Part shown: positions 16,328-23,669 of the stretch, piece by piece
Position numbering within the stretch: position 1 is the first letter of the stretch
Layout of the letters: the number at the start of each line of letters is the position of its first letter
From: an uncultured Prevotella sp.
GTDB taxonomy: Bacteria; Bacteroidota; Bacteroidia; Bacteroidales; Bacteroidaceae
Direction of reading: 5' to 3'
Length of the DNA stretch: 64,000 nucleotides
Assembly (NCBI GenBank): GCA_900550035.1
Contig: URQS01000012.1
Span: 4,050 to 68,049 of the forward strand
Position numbers and translations under genes: made by a program
Notes under the pieces: generated by a model
Database searches by the model: none
Seen by the model: the letters and a program-made list of their open reading frames with translations, nothing else
What the model was told of the DNA's origin: nothing

Positions 16328-16966
16328 ATGTACAATACTTATATTTTTGATCTTGACGGTACGTTGCTGTCTACTCTTGGTGATTTGGCAGCAAGTTGCA
16401 ATTATGCATTGCGCACCAACGGCATGCCTGAGCGTACCGTTGATGAGGTAAGACGATTTGTTGGCAATGGTGTAAAGAAACTTATGGAACGTGCCATTCC
16501 CGGTGGACTTGACAATGATAAATTTGACAAGACTTATGCTGATTTCCGCCAACATTACATGCAGCACAATCTTGATACAACCAAGCCATACGATGGTGTG
16601 ATGGAGATGCTTGAGGAGTTGCGTAAGCAAGGAAAAAAGGTGGCAGTAGTAAGCAATAAGTTCTATGCAGCTACTCAGGAATTGTGTCGCCACTTCTTTG
16701 GCGACCTCGTGCCAGTAGCGATTGGCGAACGTGAAGACATTCGCAAGAAACCTGCCCCGGATACAGTATTGGAAGCAATGCGCCAACTTGGAGCAACTGC
16801 CGAAGGTGCTGTGTATATAGGCGACAGCGATGTGGATATTGACACGGCACGCAACTCGGGTATGCCTTGTATTAGTGTGTTGTGGGGATTCCGCGACAAG
16901 GAGTTTCTATTAGAACACGGAGCAACAACGCTTGTTAGCACACCGGAAGAAATCTTAGAAAAGTAA
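16328..16966 (+). CDS. HAD-superfamily phosphatase, phosphoglycolate phosphatase-like
   Basis: The 212-residue protein is a subfamily IA HAD hydrolase. Motif I is FDLDGTLLST with the nucleophile Asp, motif II is VAVVSNKF, the motif III lysine lies in IRKKPAPD, and motif IV is YIGDSDVDIDTA. The helical cap between motifs I and II (ASCNYALRTNGMP, VRRFVGNGVKKLM) matches Gph-like phosphoglycolate phosphatases. The preferred substrate cannot be fixed from sequence. It ends at a 23-bp hairpin shared with the convergent efflux operon. Confidence 0.88.
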   Translation: MYNTYIFDLDGTLLSTLGDLAASCNYALRTNGMPERTVDEVRRFVGNGVKKLMERAIPGGLDNDKFDKTYADFRQHYMQHNLDTTKPYDGVMEMLEELRKQGKKVAVVSNKFYAATQELCRHFFGDLVPVAIGEREDIRKKPAPDTVLEAMRQLGATAEGAVYIGDSDVDIDTARNSGMPCISVLWGFRDKEFLLEHGATTLVSTPEEILEK

Positions 16967-17020
16967 AAAAGTAAAAGAGTAAAAAGTCTTACCCTATACT
17001 TTTTACTCTTTTACTTTTTT
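16965..17020. terminator. Long AT-rich hairpin between convergent genes
   Basis: Arms 16965-16987 and 16998-17020 are perfect reverse complements of 23 bp made of the units aaaagt and gagtaaaa, with a 10-nt loop. A- and T-runs flank both sides, so it can end transcripts from both strands. Confidence 0.75.
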
Positions 17021-17045
17021 ACCCTTTTACCCTTTTACCTTTAAA

Positions 17046-18287
17046 CTATTCGTATCTAATTGCTTCAATCGGGTCGAGCTGTGCAGCCTTCTTGGCAGGA
17101 TACCATCCGAAGAACACGCCAGTGAATGTACATACTGCAAAGCTCATGATGATGCTCCAGGGCTGTATGTAAATAGGCCAATGAGCTATGAGTTTTACGG
17201 CGTATGACGCGCCAACTCCTATTCCTACACCTATAAGTCCGCCTGTGACACTGAGCAGTATAGCCTCGATGAGGAACTGGTTGAGGATGTCGATGCCACG
17301 TGCGCCGACCGACATACGCAGACCAATCTCGCGTGTACGCTCAGTGACACTCACATACATGATGTTCATAATGCCAATACCACCCACGATGAGCGAGATG
17401 CCAGCCACACAACCCAAGAGTATTGTCATCATGTCGGTTGTAGAGTTCATCATGCTGGCAAGTTCCTCCTGCGAACGGATGTTGAAATCATCGTCGTCGG
17501 CAGCTTGCGTGTCTGTTGCATCCTTCAGTTTGTGGTTGCGACGCAGTACAGAAGTTATCTCGTCGATAGCCTTGCTTGTAAGGTCTTCGGTGATGGCCGA
17601 GCAGGTGATACCTCCGAGATAGGTCTGAGCCTTGATGCGCTTCATTACAGTTGTGTATGGAGCCAGCACCAGGTCGTCCTGGTCCATACCCATAGAGTTG
17701 TAACCCTTCTTCTTCAATACACCTATAACACGGAACGGGATAGAATTGAATCGAACTACCTTGCCTACAGGGTCAGAACCGTCGGGGAACAGATTGTCCA
17801 CAACAGTCTGTCCGAGAATGCACACTTTAGCGCTTGCCTTGATGTCGGCATCGGTGAACATTTCGCCTTCGTCAACCGACAACTGTCTGATCTCCAGATA
17901 ATCCTGATTGACACCATATATAGATGACGGCGTGTTGTTGTTGCCGTAAATCCACTGTCCGCTGCTGTTCACTGTAGGGCTTATGCCCTTGATGAAGTTG
18001 CACTCATCCTTTATCGACTGATAATCGGTCAGCTTGAGAGTCTCCATCGACGAGGCATCCTGCCTTACACCACCCGGACCGCGGTCGGCACCCGGGCTGA
18101 TCATGATCATATTAGAGCCCATTTCGGCAATGTTAGCCTGAATGCTCTTCTTCGAACCCTGACCTATGGCAAGCATCGTGATGACCGATGCCACACCGAT
18201 GATGATGCCGAGGGCAGTGAGAAATGAGCGCAACTTGTTGGCAGCGATTGCGCGGAGGGCTATCTTAAAAAGATTGCTATAATTCAT
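17046..18287 (-). CDS. MacB-like ABC exporter permease
   Basis: The 413-residue protein has the MacB/FtsX-type layout. It begins with a first membrane helix after an amphipathic start (NKLRSFLTALGIIIGVASVI), followed by a large periplasmic MacB_PCD domain (residues about 50-270). Three C-terminal helices (ILLGCVAGISLIVGGIGIMN, FLIEAILLSVTGGLIGVGIG, MSFAVCTFTGVFFGWYPAKK) complete it. It works with the ATPase at 18530, the adaptor at 19386 and the TolC-type channel at 20713. MacAB-type systems export macrolides, peptides or other envelope substrates; the substrate here is unknown. It is last in the four-gene operon. Confidence 0.9.
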   Translation of the reverse strand: MNYSNLFKIALRAIAANKLRSFLTALGIIIGVASVITMLAIGQGSKKSIQANIAEMGSNMIMISPGADRGPGGVRQDASSMETLKLTDYQSIKDECNFIKGISPTVNSSGQWIYGNNNTPSSIYGVNQDYLEIRQLSVDEGEMFTDADIKASAKVCILGQTVVDNLFPDGSDPVGKVVRFNSIPFRVIGVLKKKGYNSMGMDQDDLVLAPYTTVMKRIKAQTYLGGITCSAITEDLTSKAIDEITSVLRRNHKLKDATDTQAADDDDFNIRSQEELASMMNSTTDMMTILLGCVAGISLIVGGIGIMNIMYVSVTERTREIGLRMSVGARGIDILNQFLIEAILLSVTGGLIGVGIGVGASYAVKLIAHWPIYIQPWSIIMSFAVCTFTGVFFGWYPAKKAAQLDPIEAIRYE

Positions 18288-18529
18288 TTTGTTGGTTTTT
18301 TGTAATTATAAACTAAAGCTTTTTAAAGTTTAGAATTGAGAATTGTTCAAGTTTAGAATTGAGAGTTGAGAGTTATGATATGTGGCGTTTGTTACACCTT
18401 ATATATTATATACCTCTTATATATTATGTACCTCTTATATATTATACTCCTTTTTGTCTATTATATATCCTTCAAATGTAATCATAACTCTCAATTCTAA
18501 ACTCTCAATTATCAAATTGAACGAAGCCG
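18288..18529. repeat. Repeat-rich spacer in efflux operon
   Basis: The spacer holds three 18-nt tandem units (18398-18415, 18416-18433, 18434-18451) of the form cttatatattatatacct, the third more divergent. On both sides lie short tracts built from ttgagagtt/aactctcaa that are inverted to each other, near 18345-18379 and 18478-18510. No gene is visible. Confidence 0.75.
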
Positions 18530-19282
18530 TTATTCGTCCGAGTTGGCTGGCAATGCTGCCAGACCTTCGGCTGCCGACTGTATGTTGTGGTTGTATTCGT
18601 CGCTTATCACGTGTCCGTCGCGCAGCATGATGTTGCGTGAGGAATAGTTGGCAATGTCGGGATTGTGAGTCACGAAGATTATGGTTCTGCCTGCTGCATG
18701 CAGCTTTTGGAAGAGTACAAGAATCTCGAACGATGTACGTGTATCGAGATTACCGGTAGCCTCATCCGCCAGAATCACCGCAGGGTCATTCACCAACGCA
18801 CGAGCTATGGCTACGCGCTGCATCTGTCCACCCGACATCTGGTTCGACTTATGATACAATCGTTCGCCCAATCCTACTGCCTGCAATGCCTTTATTGCAC
18901 GCTCTTCGCGCTCCTTGGCACCAACTTCAGTGTTGTACATCAGCGGCAACTCAACGTTTTCAACGCTTGTAGTCTTCGGCAGAAGGTTGTAGTTTTGGAA
19001 AATGAATCCAATCTTACGGTTGCGCAGTACGGCGCGTTGCGACTTCGACATCTTCCTGACCGATACTCCATCAAGGTAGTATTCGCCCGAACTGGGTGTG
19101 TCGAGGCATCCGAGCTGATTAAGAAGCGTAGACTTGCCCGAACCCGATTTACCCATGATTGTGACGAATTCGCCTTCGTATATCTTGAACGACACTCCGC
19201 GCAGCGCATGTACAGTCTCATCGCCTACGATGAAGTCGCGCTTTACGTTGTCGAGTTCTATTACTACTTTCTTTTCGTCCAT
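18530..19282 (-). CDS. MacB-type ABC transporter ATP-binding protein
   Basis: The 250-residue ATPase is complete: Walker A GKSGSGKST at residues 44-52, signature MSGGQMQRVAIARAL from 149, Walker B VILADEAT at 169-176, and the H-loop in VTHNPD. The GCLDTPSSGEYYLDG segment is typical of the LolD/MacB group. It powers the separate permease at 17046; in enterobacteria both parts are one MacB protein. The C-terminus carries 25 extra residues (YNHNIQSAAEGLAALPANSD) of no known role. Confidence 0.92.
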   Translation of the reverse strand: MDEKKVVIELDNVKRDFIVGDETVHALRGVSFKIYEGEFVTIMGKSGSGKSTLLNQLGCLDTPSSGEYYLDGVSVRKMSKSQRAVLRNRKIGFIFQNYNLLPKTTSVENVELPLMYNTEVGAKEREERAIKALQAVGLGERLYHKSNQMSGGQMQRVAIARALVNDPAVILADEATGNLDTRTSFEILVLFQKLHAAGRTIIFVTHNPDIANYSSRNIMLRDGHVISDEYNHNIQSAAEGLAALPANSDE

Positions 19283-19312
19283 ATATATGTAATAATGTAT
19301 AGGAATGAAGCA

Positions 19313-19357
19313 CCACCCCCTTGCCCCTCCCGCGTAGGGAGGGGAGTGGTTAGCTTC
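19313..19357. repeat. GC-rich palindrome, copy 1
   Basis: A stem of cccctccc with gggagggg around gcgta, flanked by ccaccccc and agtgg. It lies between the adaptor and ATPase genes. Similar elements lie at 20669-20704 and 22211-22270; this copy is in the opposite orientation to the one at 20669. Confidence 0.7.
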
Positions 19358-19385
19358 TGTATTTGAGTATTTTTGTTAGGGCTTT

Positions 19386-20576
19386 TTATTTCTTCTTGTT
19401 CTTTCCCGGAGGGCCGGGAGCGAATGGACTCTTCTCGCCTCCAGCATCAGCCTGCGTGTCATCCTGCTCACCTCCCGTAACATTTAGACCGGTAACAACC
19501 TTAACGCCAGCTGAAATGCCATTAAGAATCTGTGTGTTTGTGCCGTCGGTCATGCCGATGTTCACCTTATGGGCTACGATGCTGTTGCCCTCGATGGTCC
19601 AAATCTTGTTCTTGGCATTGCCAGTCTGGTCTACAATCTTCATCTTGCCTACAGTTTCCTTCTGTGGAGTGAAGCGCAGAGCCTTTGACTGAACAGACAG
19701 CACGCCCTTGCGTTCGGCTGTATATATGGTGACATTGGCAGTCAGACCAGGTTTGAGCTTGAGGTCGGCATTGGGTGCAGAGATAACTACCTCGTATGTC
19801 ACTACGTTATTGGTAGTAGTAGCTTCCTGTCGCACCTGCTTTACAGTACCCTCAAAAGTGTCGTCGGGATAAGCGTCGACGGTGAACGAAACGCGTTCGC
19901 CTTCCTTAACGTCGCCTATGTCAGCCTCGTCGACATCTGCCACAACCTGCATGTTGGTTAGATCCTGGGCGATAGTGAACAGCTCAGGAGTAGAGAAGCT
20001 GGCTGCTACAGTCTGTCCTTCCTCAACTGACTTTGACAGCACAATACCGTCGATAGGCGATGTGATGGTAGCATATCCAAGGTTGGTCTGGGCGCGCTGC
20101 ACCTCTTCCTTGGCCGATGCCACCTGCTCCTTAGCCTGAGTATATGAGAGCTTGGCGTTGTCGAAATCGTCGGCAGCTACAAGTCCTTTTTGGTAGAGAG
20201 TCTTATAGCGGTTGTAGTTTGTGGTCTGATAGTTGAGCTGGCTCTGTGCCGTAGCGAGCTGTGTCTTTGCCGAATTGAGTTGGCTCATAAGGTTTGTCTT
20301 GTCGAGTTCGGCAATCACCTGGCCCTTCTTCACTACAGAATTGTAGTCGACATAGAGTTTGCTGACAATACCGCTCACCTGAGTACCCACCGTTACCGAA
20401 GTGACAGGCTCGATAGTACCCGTGGCGGTGATGCTGTTCATGATGTTTGCCGGTGCCACTGCTGCCGTGTCAAACGTAATCTGTTCTTCTTTCTTGCCGC
20501 CCGACAATGCCCAAGCGACAATGGCTACAATAATGACAACCGCCACTACAAGCCATAACTTGCTTAATTTTTTCAT
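19386..20576 (-). CDS. MacA-like periplasmic adaptor protein (HlyD family)
   Basis: The 396-residue membrane fusion protein has one N-terminal helix (LWLVVAVVIIVAIVAWALSG). A lipoyl-like half (ITATGTIEPVTSVTVGTQVS) is followed by a long coiled-coil hairpin (about residues 95-165, rich in Gln, Lys and Ala), the second lipoyl half (GYATITSPIDGIVLSKSVEE) and a beta-barrel domain. This is the MacA arrangement that links the inner-membrane ABC pump to the TolC channel. The low-complexity C-terminus (KSPFAPGPPGKNKKK) is unusual for MacA. The 5' leader contains a perfect 24-nt tandem duplication. Confidence 0.92.
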   Translation of the reverse strand: MKKLSKLWLVVAVVIIVAIVAWALSGGKKEEQITFDTAAVAPANIMNSITATGTIEPVTSVTVGTQVSGIVSKLYVDYNSVVKKGQVIAELDKTNLMSQLNSAKTQLATAQSQLNYQTTNYNRYKTLYQKGLVAADDFDNAKLSYTQAKEQVASAKEEVQRAQTNLGYATITSPIDGIVLSKSVEEGQTVAASFSTPELFTIAQDLTNMQVVADVDEADIGDVKEGERVSFTVDAYPDDTFEGTVKQVRQEATTTNNVVTYEVVISAPNADLKLKPGLTANVTIYTAERKGVLSVQSKALRFTPQKETVGKMKIVDQTGNAKNKIWTIEGNSIVAHKVNIGMTDGTNTQILNGISAGVKVVTGLNVTGGEQDDTQADAGGEKSPFAPGPPGKNKKK

Positions 20577-20624
20577 AAATCTCTATTCTTGTCTCTAATT
20601 AAATCTCTATTCTTGTCTCTAATT
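20577..20624 (+). repeat. 24-nt perfect tandem duplication
   Basis: Two identical 24-nt units (20577-20600 and 20601-20624), each starting aaatctctattcttgtctct, lie directly upstream of the adaptor start codon, within its untranslated leader. Confidence 0.85.
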
Positions 20625-20668
20625 ATTCTTTCTCTGATTATTTACCCCAATTAATTATTGCATACCAT

Positions 20669-20704
20669 TCCCCTCCCTACGGGGGAGGGGTTAGGGGTGG
20701 GGTT
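20669..20704. repeat. GC-rich palindrome, copy 2
   Basis: cccctcccta followed by cgggggaggggtta and ggggtggggtt forms a GC-rich hairpin between the adaptor and channel genes. It is related to the copies at 19313 and 22211. Confidence 0.7.
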
Positions 20705-20712
20705 TTTCTTTC

Positions 20713-22056
20713 TTACTTAATCTCTCCAGTCTTGTAGAACTCCAGCATGTTGAGGTTGAGAATAGCAAGATACTTGCTTTGTAATTCGTTTTGCTGCGCC
20801 TGCAGAAGGTTGTTCTTACCGGTCATGAGTTCTACAATGTTCTTGAGTCCCTGCTTGAACTGTTCCGACAGCAGTTCGTAGCTTGCCTGAGCGCTCTCGG
20901 TCGAAACACGTGCTGCCTTGAATTTGTTCTGATTGGTCACAGCCTGCAACCAGTAGTTCTCAACGGTAGAGTAGAGAGTGGTCTGCTTGTCCTGCAAGTC
21001 GAGCAGATAGTTTTGCTTCTGAATCATAGCCTTGTTGACGGCAGTCTTGGTCTGCCGATTGTCAAACAGTGGAATGCTTACAGTAACGCCACCGCCCACA
21101 GTGAAGTTGTTCTTTAGCTGCGAACCCCAAGCATTGTTGCTCATTGATGAAGTGTTGGTAGAGAGACCGGCATTCAGTCCGATAGTAGGCAGCTTGCCTG
21201 CCTTGGCAATCTTCACGCTTAGGTCGCTGCTCTCAATGCCCAACATGGCATTCTTTATCTCCGGACGTTGCTCAATGGATGCTGTGTACACGTCGTTGAG
21301 TGCTGGGATTGTGGCAAGAGCCATCTCGTCGGTAGTAGAAGGAATGGCAATGTCAAATTCTTCGTCGTTGGTAATCTGCAGCAACTGTTTGAGCTGACGC
21401 TTATAGTTACGCAGGTTGCTCTCAGCCTCTACTATGCTGTATTCGTCCTGGGCTCGCTGGGCTGTTAGCTGTGCGAGGTCGGCCTTGCTCATCTTGCCTA
21501 CATTCACCATAGTCTTGCCGCGCTCCTCGTTGGTCTGACTCGTTTTCAGGCTCTCCTTGCTCACGTTTATGGCCTCGTTAGAGTAGAGAATCTGAACATA
21601 GAGCTGTGCTATCTGCTCCAGCACGTTGTTGGCAGTAACGGCAGAGTCGAGCTTGGCCTGCTCGGCAGTAAGCTTGTTGAGCTTTACGGTGTTCTGGTTC
21701 TTGTTGCCGTTCCATACGTTCCAGTTGCCCATCAGCGAGTAGGAACCGTTGTAGTAAACCTTGTCTACCTTAGACTGTACCTTGTTGCCTGCAATCATAG
21801 CCGACCCTTTCTCGGGCCAGGGATTGTACGATACATTCTGCGATGTCGACAGGCTGAGCGACGGCAATAGTGCCGACTGGCTCTGCTTCACATCCTCAAG
21901 GGCCGAATATTCTTGAAGTTTGGCTTTCTGTAGCTGAATGTTGTTAGCAATGGCATAGTTGATGCAGTCCTTAAGCGACCATTGTCGTGCCATACATTCT
22001 GTAGACATTGACAGCAGGAAAAGTCCTGCCAGGCAAGTCATCCCAATCTTTCTCAT
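20713..22056 (-). CDS. TolC-family outer membrane efflux channel
   Basis: The 447-residue protein has a signal peptide (TCLAGLFLLSMSTECMA) followed by the opening helix WSLKDCINYAIANNIQLQ, typical of TolC-family channels. Two repeated halves of coiled-coil helices and strands follow, including PSLSLSTSQNVSYNPW in the first half and LPTIGLNAGLSTNTSS with VSIPLFDNRQTKTAV in the second. It should form the trimeric outer-membrane duct for the MacAB-type pump. It is the first gene of the operon. Its upstream spacer contains the C14G17 tract. Confidence 0.92.
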   Translation of the reverse strand: MRKIGMTCLAGLFLLSMSTECMARQWSLKDCINYAIANNIQLQKAKLQEYSALEDVKQSQSALLPSLSLSTSQNVSYNPWPEKGSAMIAGNKVQSKVDKVYYNGSYSLMGNWNVWNGNKNQNTVKLNKLTAEQAKLDSAVTANNVLEQIAQLYVQILYSNEAINVSKESLKTSQTNEERGKTMVNVGKMSKADLAQLTAQRAQDEYSIVEAESNLRNYKRQLKQLLQITNDEEFDIAIPSTTDEMALATIPALNDVYTASIEQRPEIKNAMLGIESSDLSVKIAKAGKLPTIGLNAGLSTNTSSMSNNAWGSQLKNNFTVGGGVTVSIPLFDNRQTKTAVNKAMIQKQNYLLDLQDKQTTLYSTVENYWLQAVTNQNKFKAARVSTESAQASYELLSEQFKQGLKNIVELMTGKNNLLQAQQNELQSKYLAILNLNMLEFYKTGEIK

Positions 22057-22210
22057 AATAAATGTACTTTAGTTAATATTTTCTGTAACTTAATTTCTAT
22101 AATCTCTCTCTTTGTAAATAATCTGATTATAGGATGTAAAAGGTAATGGAAAAGTTTATTGGGGGTATTGATTATTAACTTTTATTGGGAAAAAGCGAGC
22201 CTCTCTCAAA

Positions 22211-22270
22211 GCCTCTCCCCCGACCCCCCCCCCCCCCGGGGGGGGGGGGGGGGGCTGGGGGTGGGGCTGT
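22211..22270. repeat. C14G17 homopolymer palindrome
   Basis: Fourteen C (22224-22237) are followed directly by seventeen G (22238-22254), then ctgggggtggggctg. It looks like a third, expanded copy of the GC-rich palindromes in this operon. Such a tract is prone to slippage and to sequencing or assembly error, so its exact length should not be trusted. Confidence 0.8.
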
Positions 22271-22288
22271 TAGGGGCTGTTTTTTTTC

Positions 22289-22891
22289 CTACTTCAACTG
22301 CTGCAATCGTGCAATGTACTTGCCCAGAATATCGAATTCGATATTAACAGTAGTGCCTACGCCGATGTTGCAGAAGTTGGTGTTGTCGTGGGTGTAGGGG
22401 ATGATAGCCACGGTGAAAGAGTTGGCTGTAGGGTTGCACACGGTCAGCGAAACGCCGTTGACCGTAACCGAACCTTTGTCAACGGTGAAGTATCCGCGCT
22501 CGGCCATAGCCTTGTCAAACTCGTATTCGAATGTGTAATAAGTCGAACCGTCGGCATCGCGCATGTCAATACACTTGGCTGTGCCGTCGACATGACCCTG
22601 CACGATGTGTCCGTCGAGTCTGCCGTTCATTATCATCGAGCGCTCCACGTTCACCTTGTCGCCCACCTTAAGCAGTCCGAGGTTGGAGCGGTCGAGCGTC
22701 TCTTTCATTGCTGTCACTGTGTAGTTGTCGCCTTCCATAGACACAACGGTCAGGCAAACGCCATTATGAGCTACGCTCTGGTCGATTTTCAGTTCGTTAG
22801 CGAACGAGCATGTCAACGTGAAGTCCACATTCTCCTTGTCGTTTTTGATGGCAACGACAGTAGCCATTTCTTCTACTATACCGGAAAACAT
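22289..22891 (-). CDS. ribE: Riboflavin synthase, alpha chain
   Basis: The enzyme dismutates two 6,7-dimethyl-8-ribityllumazine molecules to riboflavin in the cytosol. The 200 residues open with the invariant MFSGIVEE and contain two lumazine-binding halves, with NGVCLTV and GHIVQGHVDGTAK in the first and VNGVSLTVCNP with IPYTHDNTNF in the second. No other rib gene is near. A promoter of the form TTTG-N20-TAACTTTA can be read on the minus strand (22956-22959 and 22928-22935), between the gene and the noncoding RNA terminator. Confidence 0.93.
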   Translation of the reverse strand: MFSGIVEEMATVVAIKNDKENVDFTLTCSFANELKIDQSVAHNGVCLTVVSMEGDNYTVTAMKETLDRSNLGLLKVGDKVNVERSMIMNGRLDGHIVQGHVDGTAKCIDMRDADGSTYYTFEYEFDKAMAERGYFTVDKGSVTVNGVSLTVCNPTANSFTVAIIPYTHDNTNFCNIGVGTTVNIEFDILGKYIARLQQLK

Positions 22892-22972
22892 ATTTTCTTT
22901 TTGTTATTTGATTTTATTATTTTGATGTAAAGTTAAGCTAAATTGCAGAAAACACCAAATATTTATATAAAT

Positions 22973-23009
22973 AAAAAAGGTGCAACGAACCGTTATGTAT
23001 CGTTGCACC
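22973..23009 (-). terminator. Intrinsic terminator of the noncoding RNA
   Basis: A perfect 10-bp stem (22979-22988 with 23000-23009) and an 11-nt loop are followed on the minus strand by six T. It ends the transcript starting near 23226. Confidence 0.88.
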
Positions 23010-23226
23010 ATTTGGTATTTTAAAAACAGGTCGCCCAGTGATGTGATGAAACTCCGAGTATACAAGATTTGAGAGCTCTCCGCCTTTGTAATCCACCGGC
23101 TTTACAGCTTAGTCCACTGAGGGTTTTATATGGCCCGCCATTGGCAAAAGAAGTCTTCTCGGTTTCGATTTTTTTATTGATGAGTATCCCGATCAAACTG
23201 GCACGACCCGTATGTCTTTCTGTTTC
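22973..23226 (-). ncRNA. ssrS: Structured noncoding RNA, candidate 6S RNA
   Basis: A perfect promoter (TTTG at 23260-23263, 19-bp spacer, TAACTTTG at 23233-23240) starts a transcript of about 250 nt that ends at the terminator 22973-23009. The segment 23027-23210 (184 nt) folds by eye into one long rod. The closing stem is CGGGUCGUGCCAGU with ACUGGGCGACCUG. Inward pairs are GAUACUC with GAGUUUC, CCGAG with CUCGG, AAGA with UCUU, UUUUGCC with GGCGGAG, and CCAAUGGC with GCCGGUGG. A large A-rich unpaired bulge lies near the middle on the 5' side. Size and shape match 6S RNA, which binds the housekeeping RNA polymerase. An overlapping 80-codon frame begins upstream of the transcription start and is not credible. 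Noncoding nature is likely; the 6S name is an inference. Confidence 0.6.
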
Positions 23227-23232
23227 GTAGTG

Positions 23233-23263
23233 CAAAGTTACTATTTTCATGCGATACGACAAA
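23233..23263 (-). promoter_or_regulatory. Promoter TTTG-N19-TAACTTTG of the noncoding RNA
   Basis: The -33 box is at 23260-23263 and the -7 box at 23233-23240, with exactly 19 bp between, matching the Bacteroidota housekeeping promoter. Confidence 0.75.
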
Positions 23264-23335
23264 ATGTTTATGACATAAGTTTATAGTTGTTGTATTTTTT
23301 CATTATTTTAATAAACAACTAAAAGGATAATTTCA

Positions 23336-23343
23336 TATCTTTG
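23336..23343 (+). promoter_or_regulatory. Promoter -7 box TATCTTTG of the cytochrome bd operon
   Basis: TATCTTTG followed by gcaaaag lies 47 bp upstream of the DUF4492 gene and is divergent from the noncoding RNA promoter. Confidence 0.6.
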
Positions 23344-23389
23344 CAAAAGATTACTAATCTGTAAAGATTACAACCTTTAAAAACTTATT

Positions 23390-23605
23390 ATGTCTATGAC
23401 CGATATATTATATAAGGTGTACCGTTTCTATGTAGACGGATTTCGCAGTATGACTGTAGGGCGTGTGCTTTGGACTGTCATACTCATCAAGCTCGCTGTC
23501 ATATTCCTTGTGCTCAAGCTGTTCTTCTTTCCCGATGTGCTCAAGCAGAAGGCAGAGGATGGCGACCGTGCCGGATATGTGGCGCGCGAACTCATAGAGC
23601 GTTGA
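23390..23605 (+). CDS. DUF4492 small membrane protein
   Basis: The 71-residue protein has a short amphipathic start (YKVYRFYVDGFRSMTVGRVL), one membrane helix (WTVILIKLAVIFLVLKLFFF) and a charged tail. This is the DUF4492 pattern. The family is found next to cydAB in Bacteroidota, exactly as here (64 bp upstream of cydA). By analogy with small subunits such as CydX it may help assemble or stabilise the oxidase; this is inference from position. The start is the ATG at 23390; a second Met two codons later is equally possible. Confidence 0.85.
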   Translation: MSMTDILYKVYRFYVDGFRSMTVGRVLWTVILIKLAVIFLVLKLFFFPDVLKQKAEDGDRAGYVARELIER

Positions 23606-23669
23606 TGCAAACCATACGTGTAGAATTGTTCAATTTAAATTTCCAATAACCATTAACTTTTTTAAGCTT

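Noticed and set aside
23020..23262. 80-codon open frame on the minus strand
   Set aside because: Its start codons lie within or before the promoter of the noncoding RNA, its composition is not protein-like, and the same bases form the paired rod structure.
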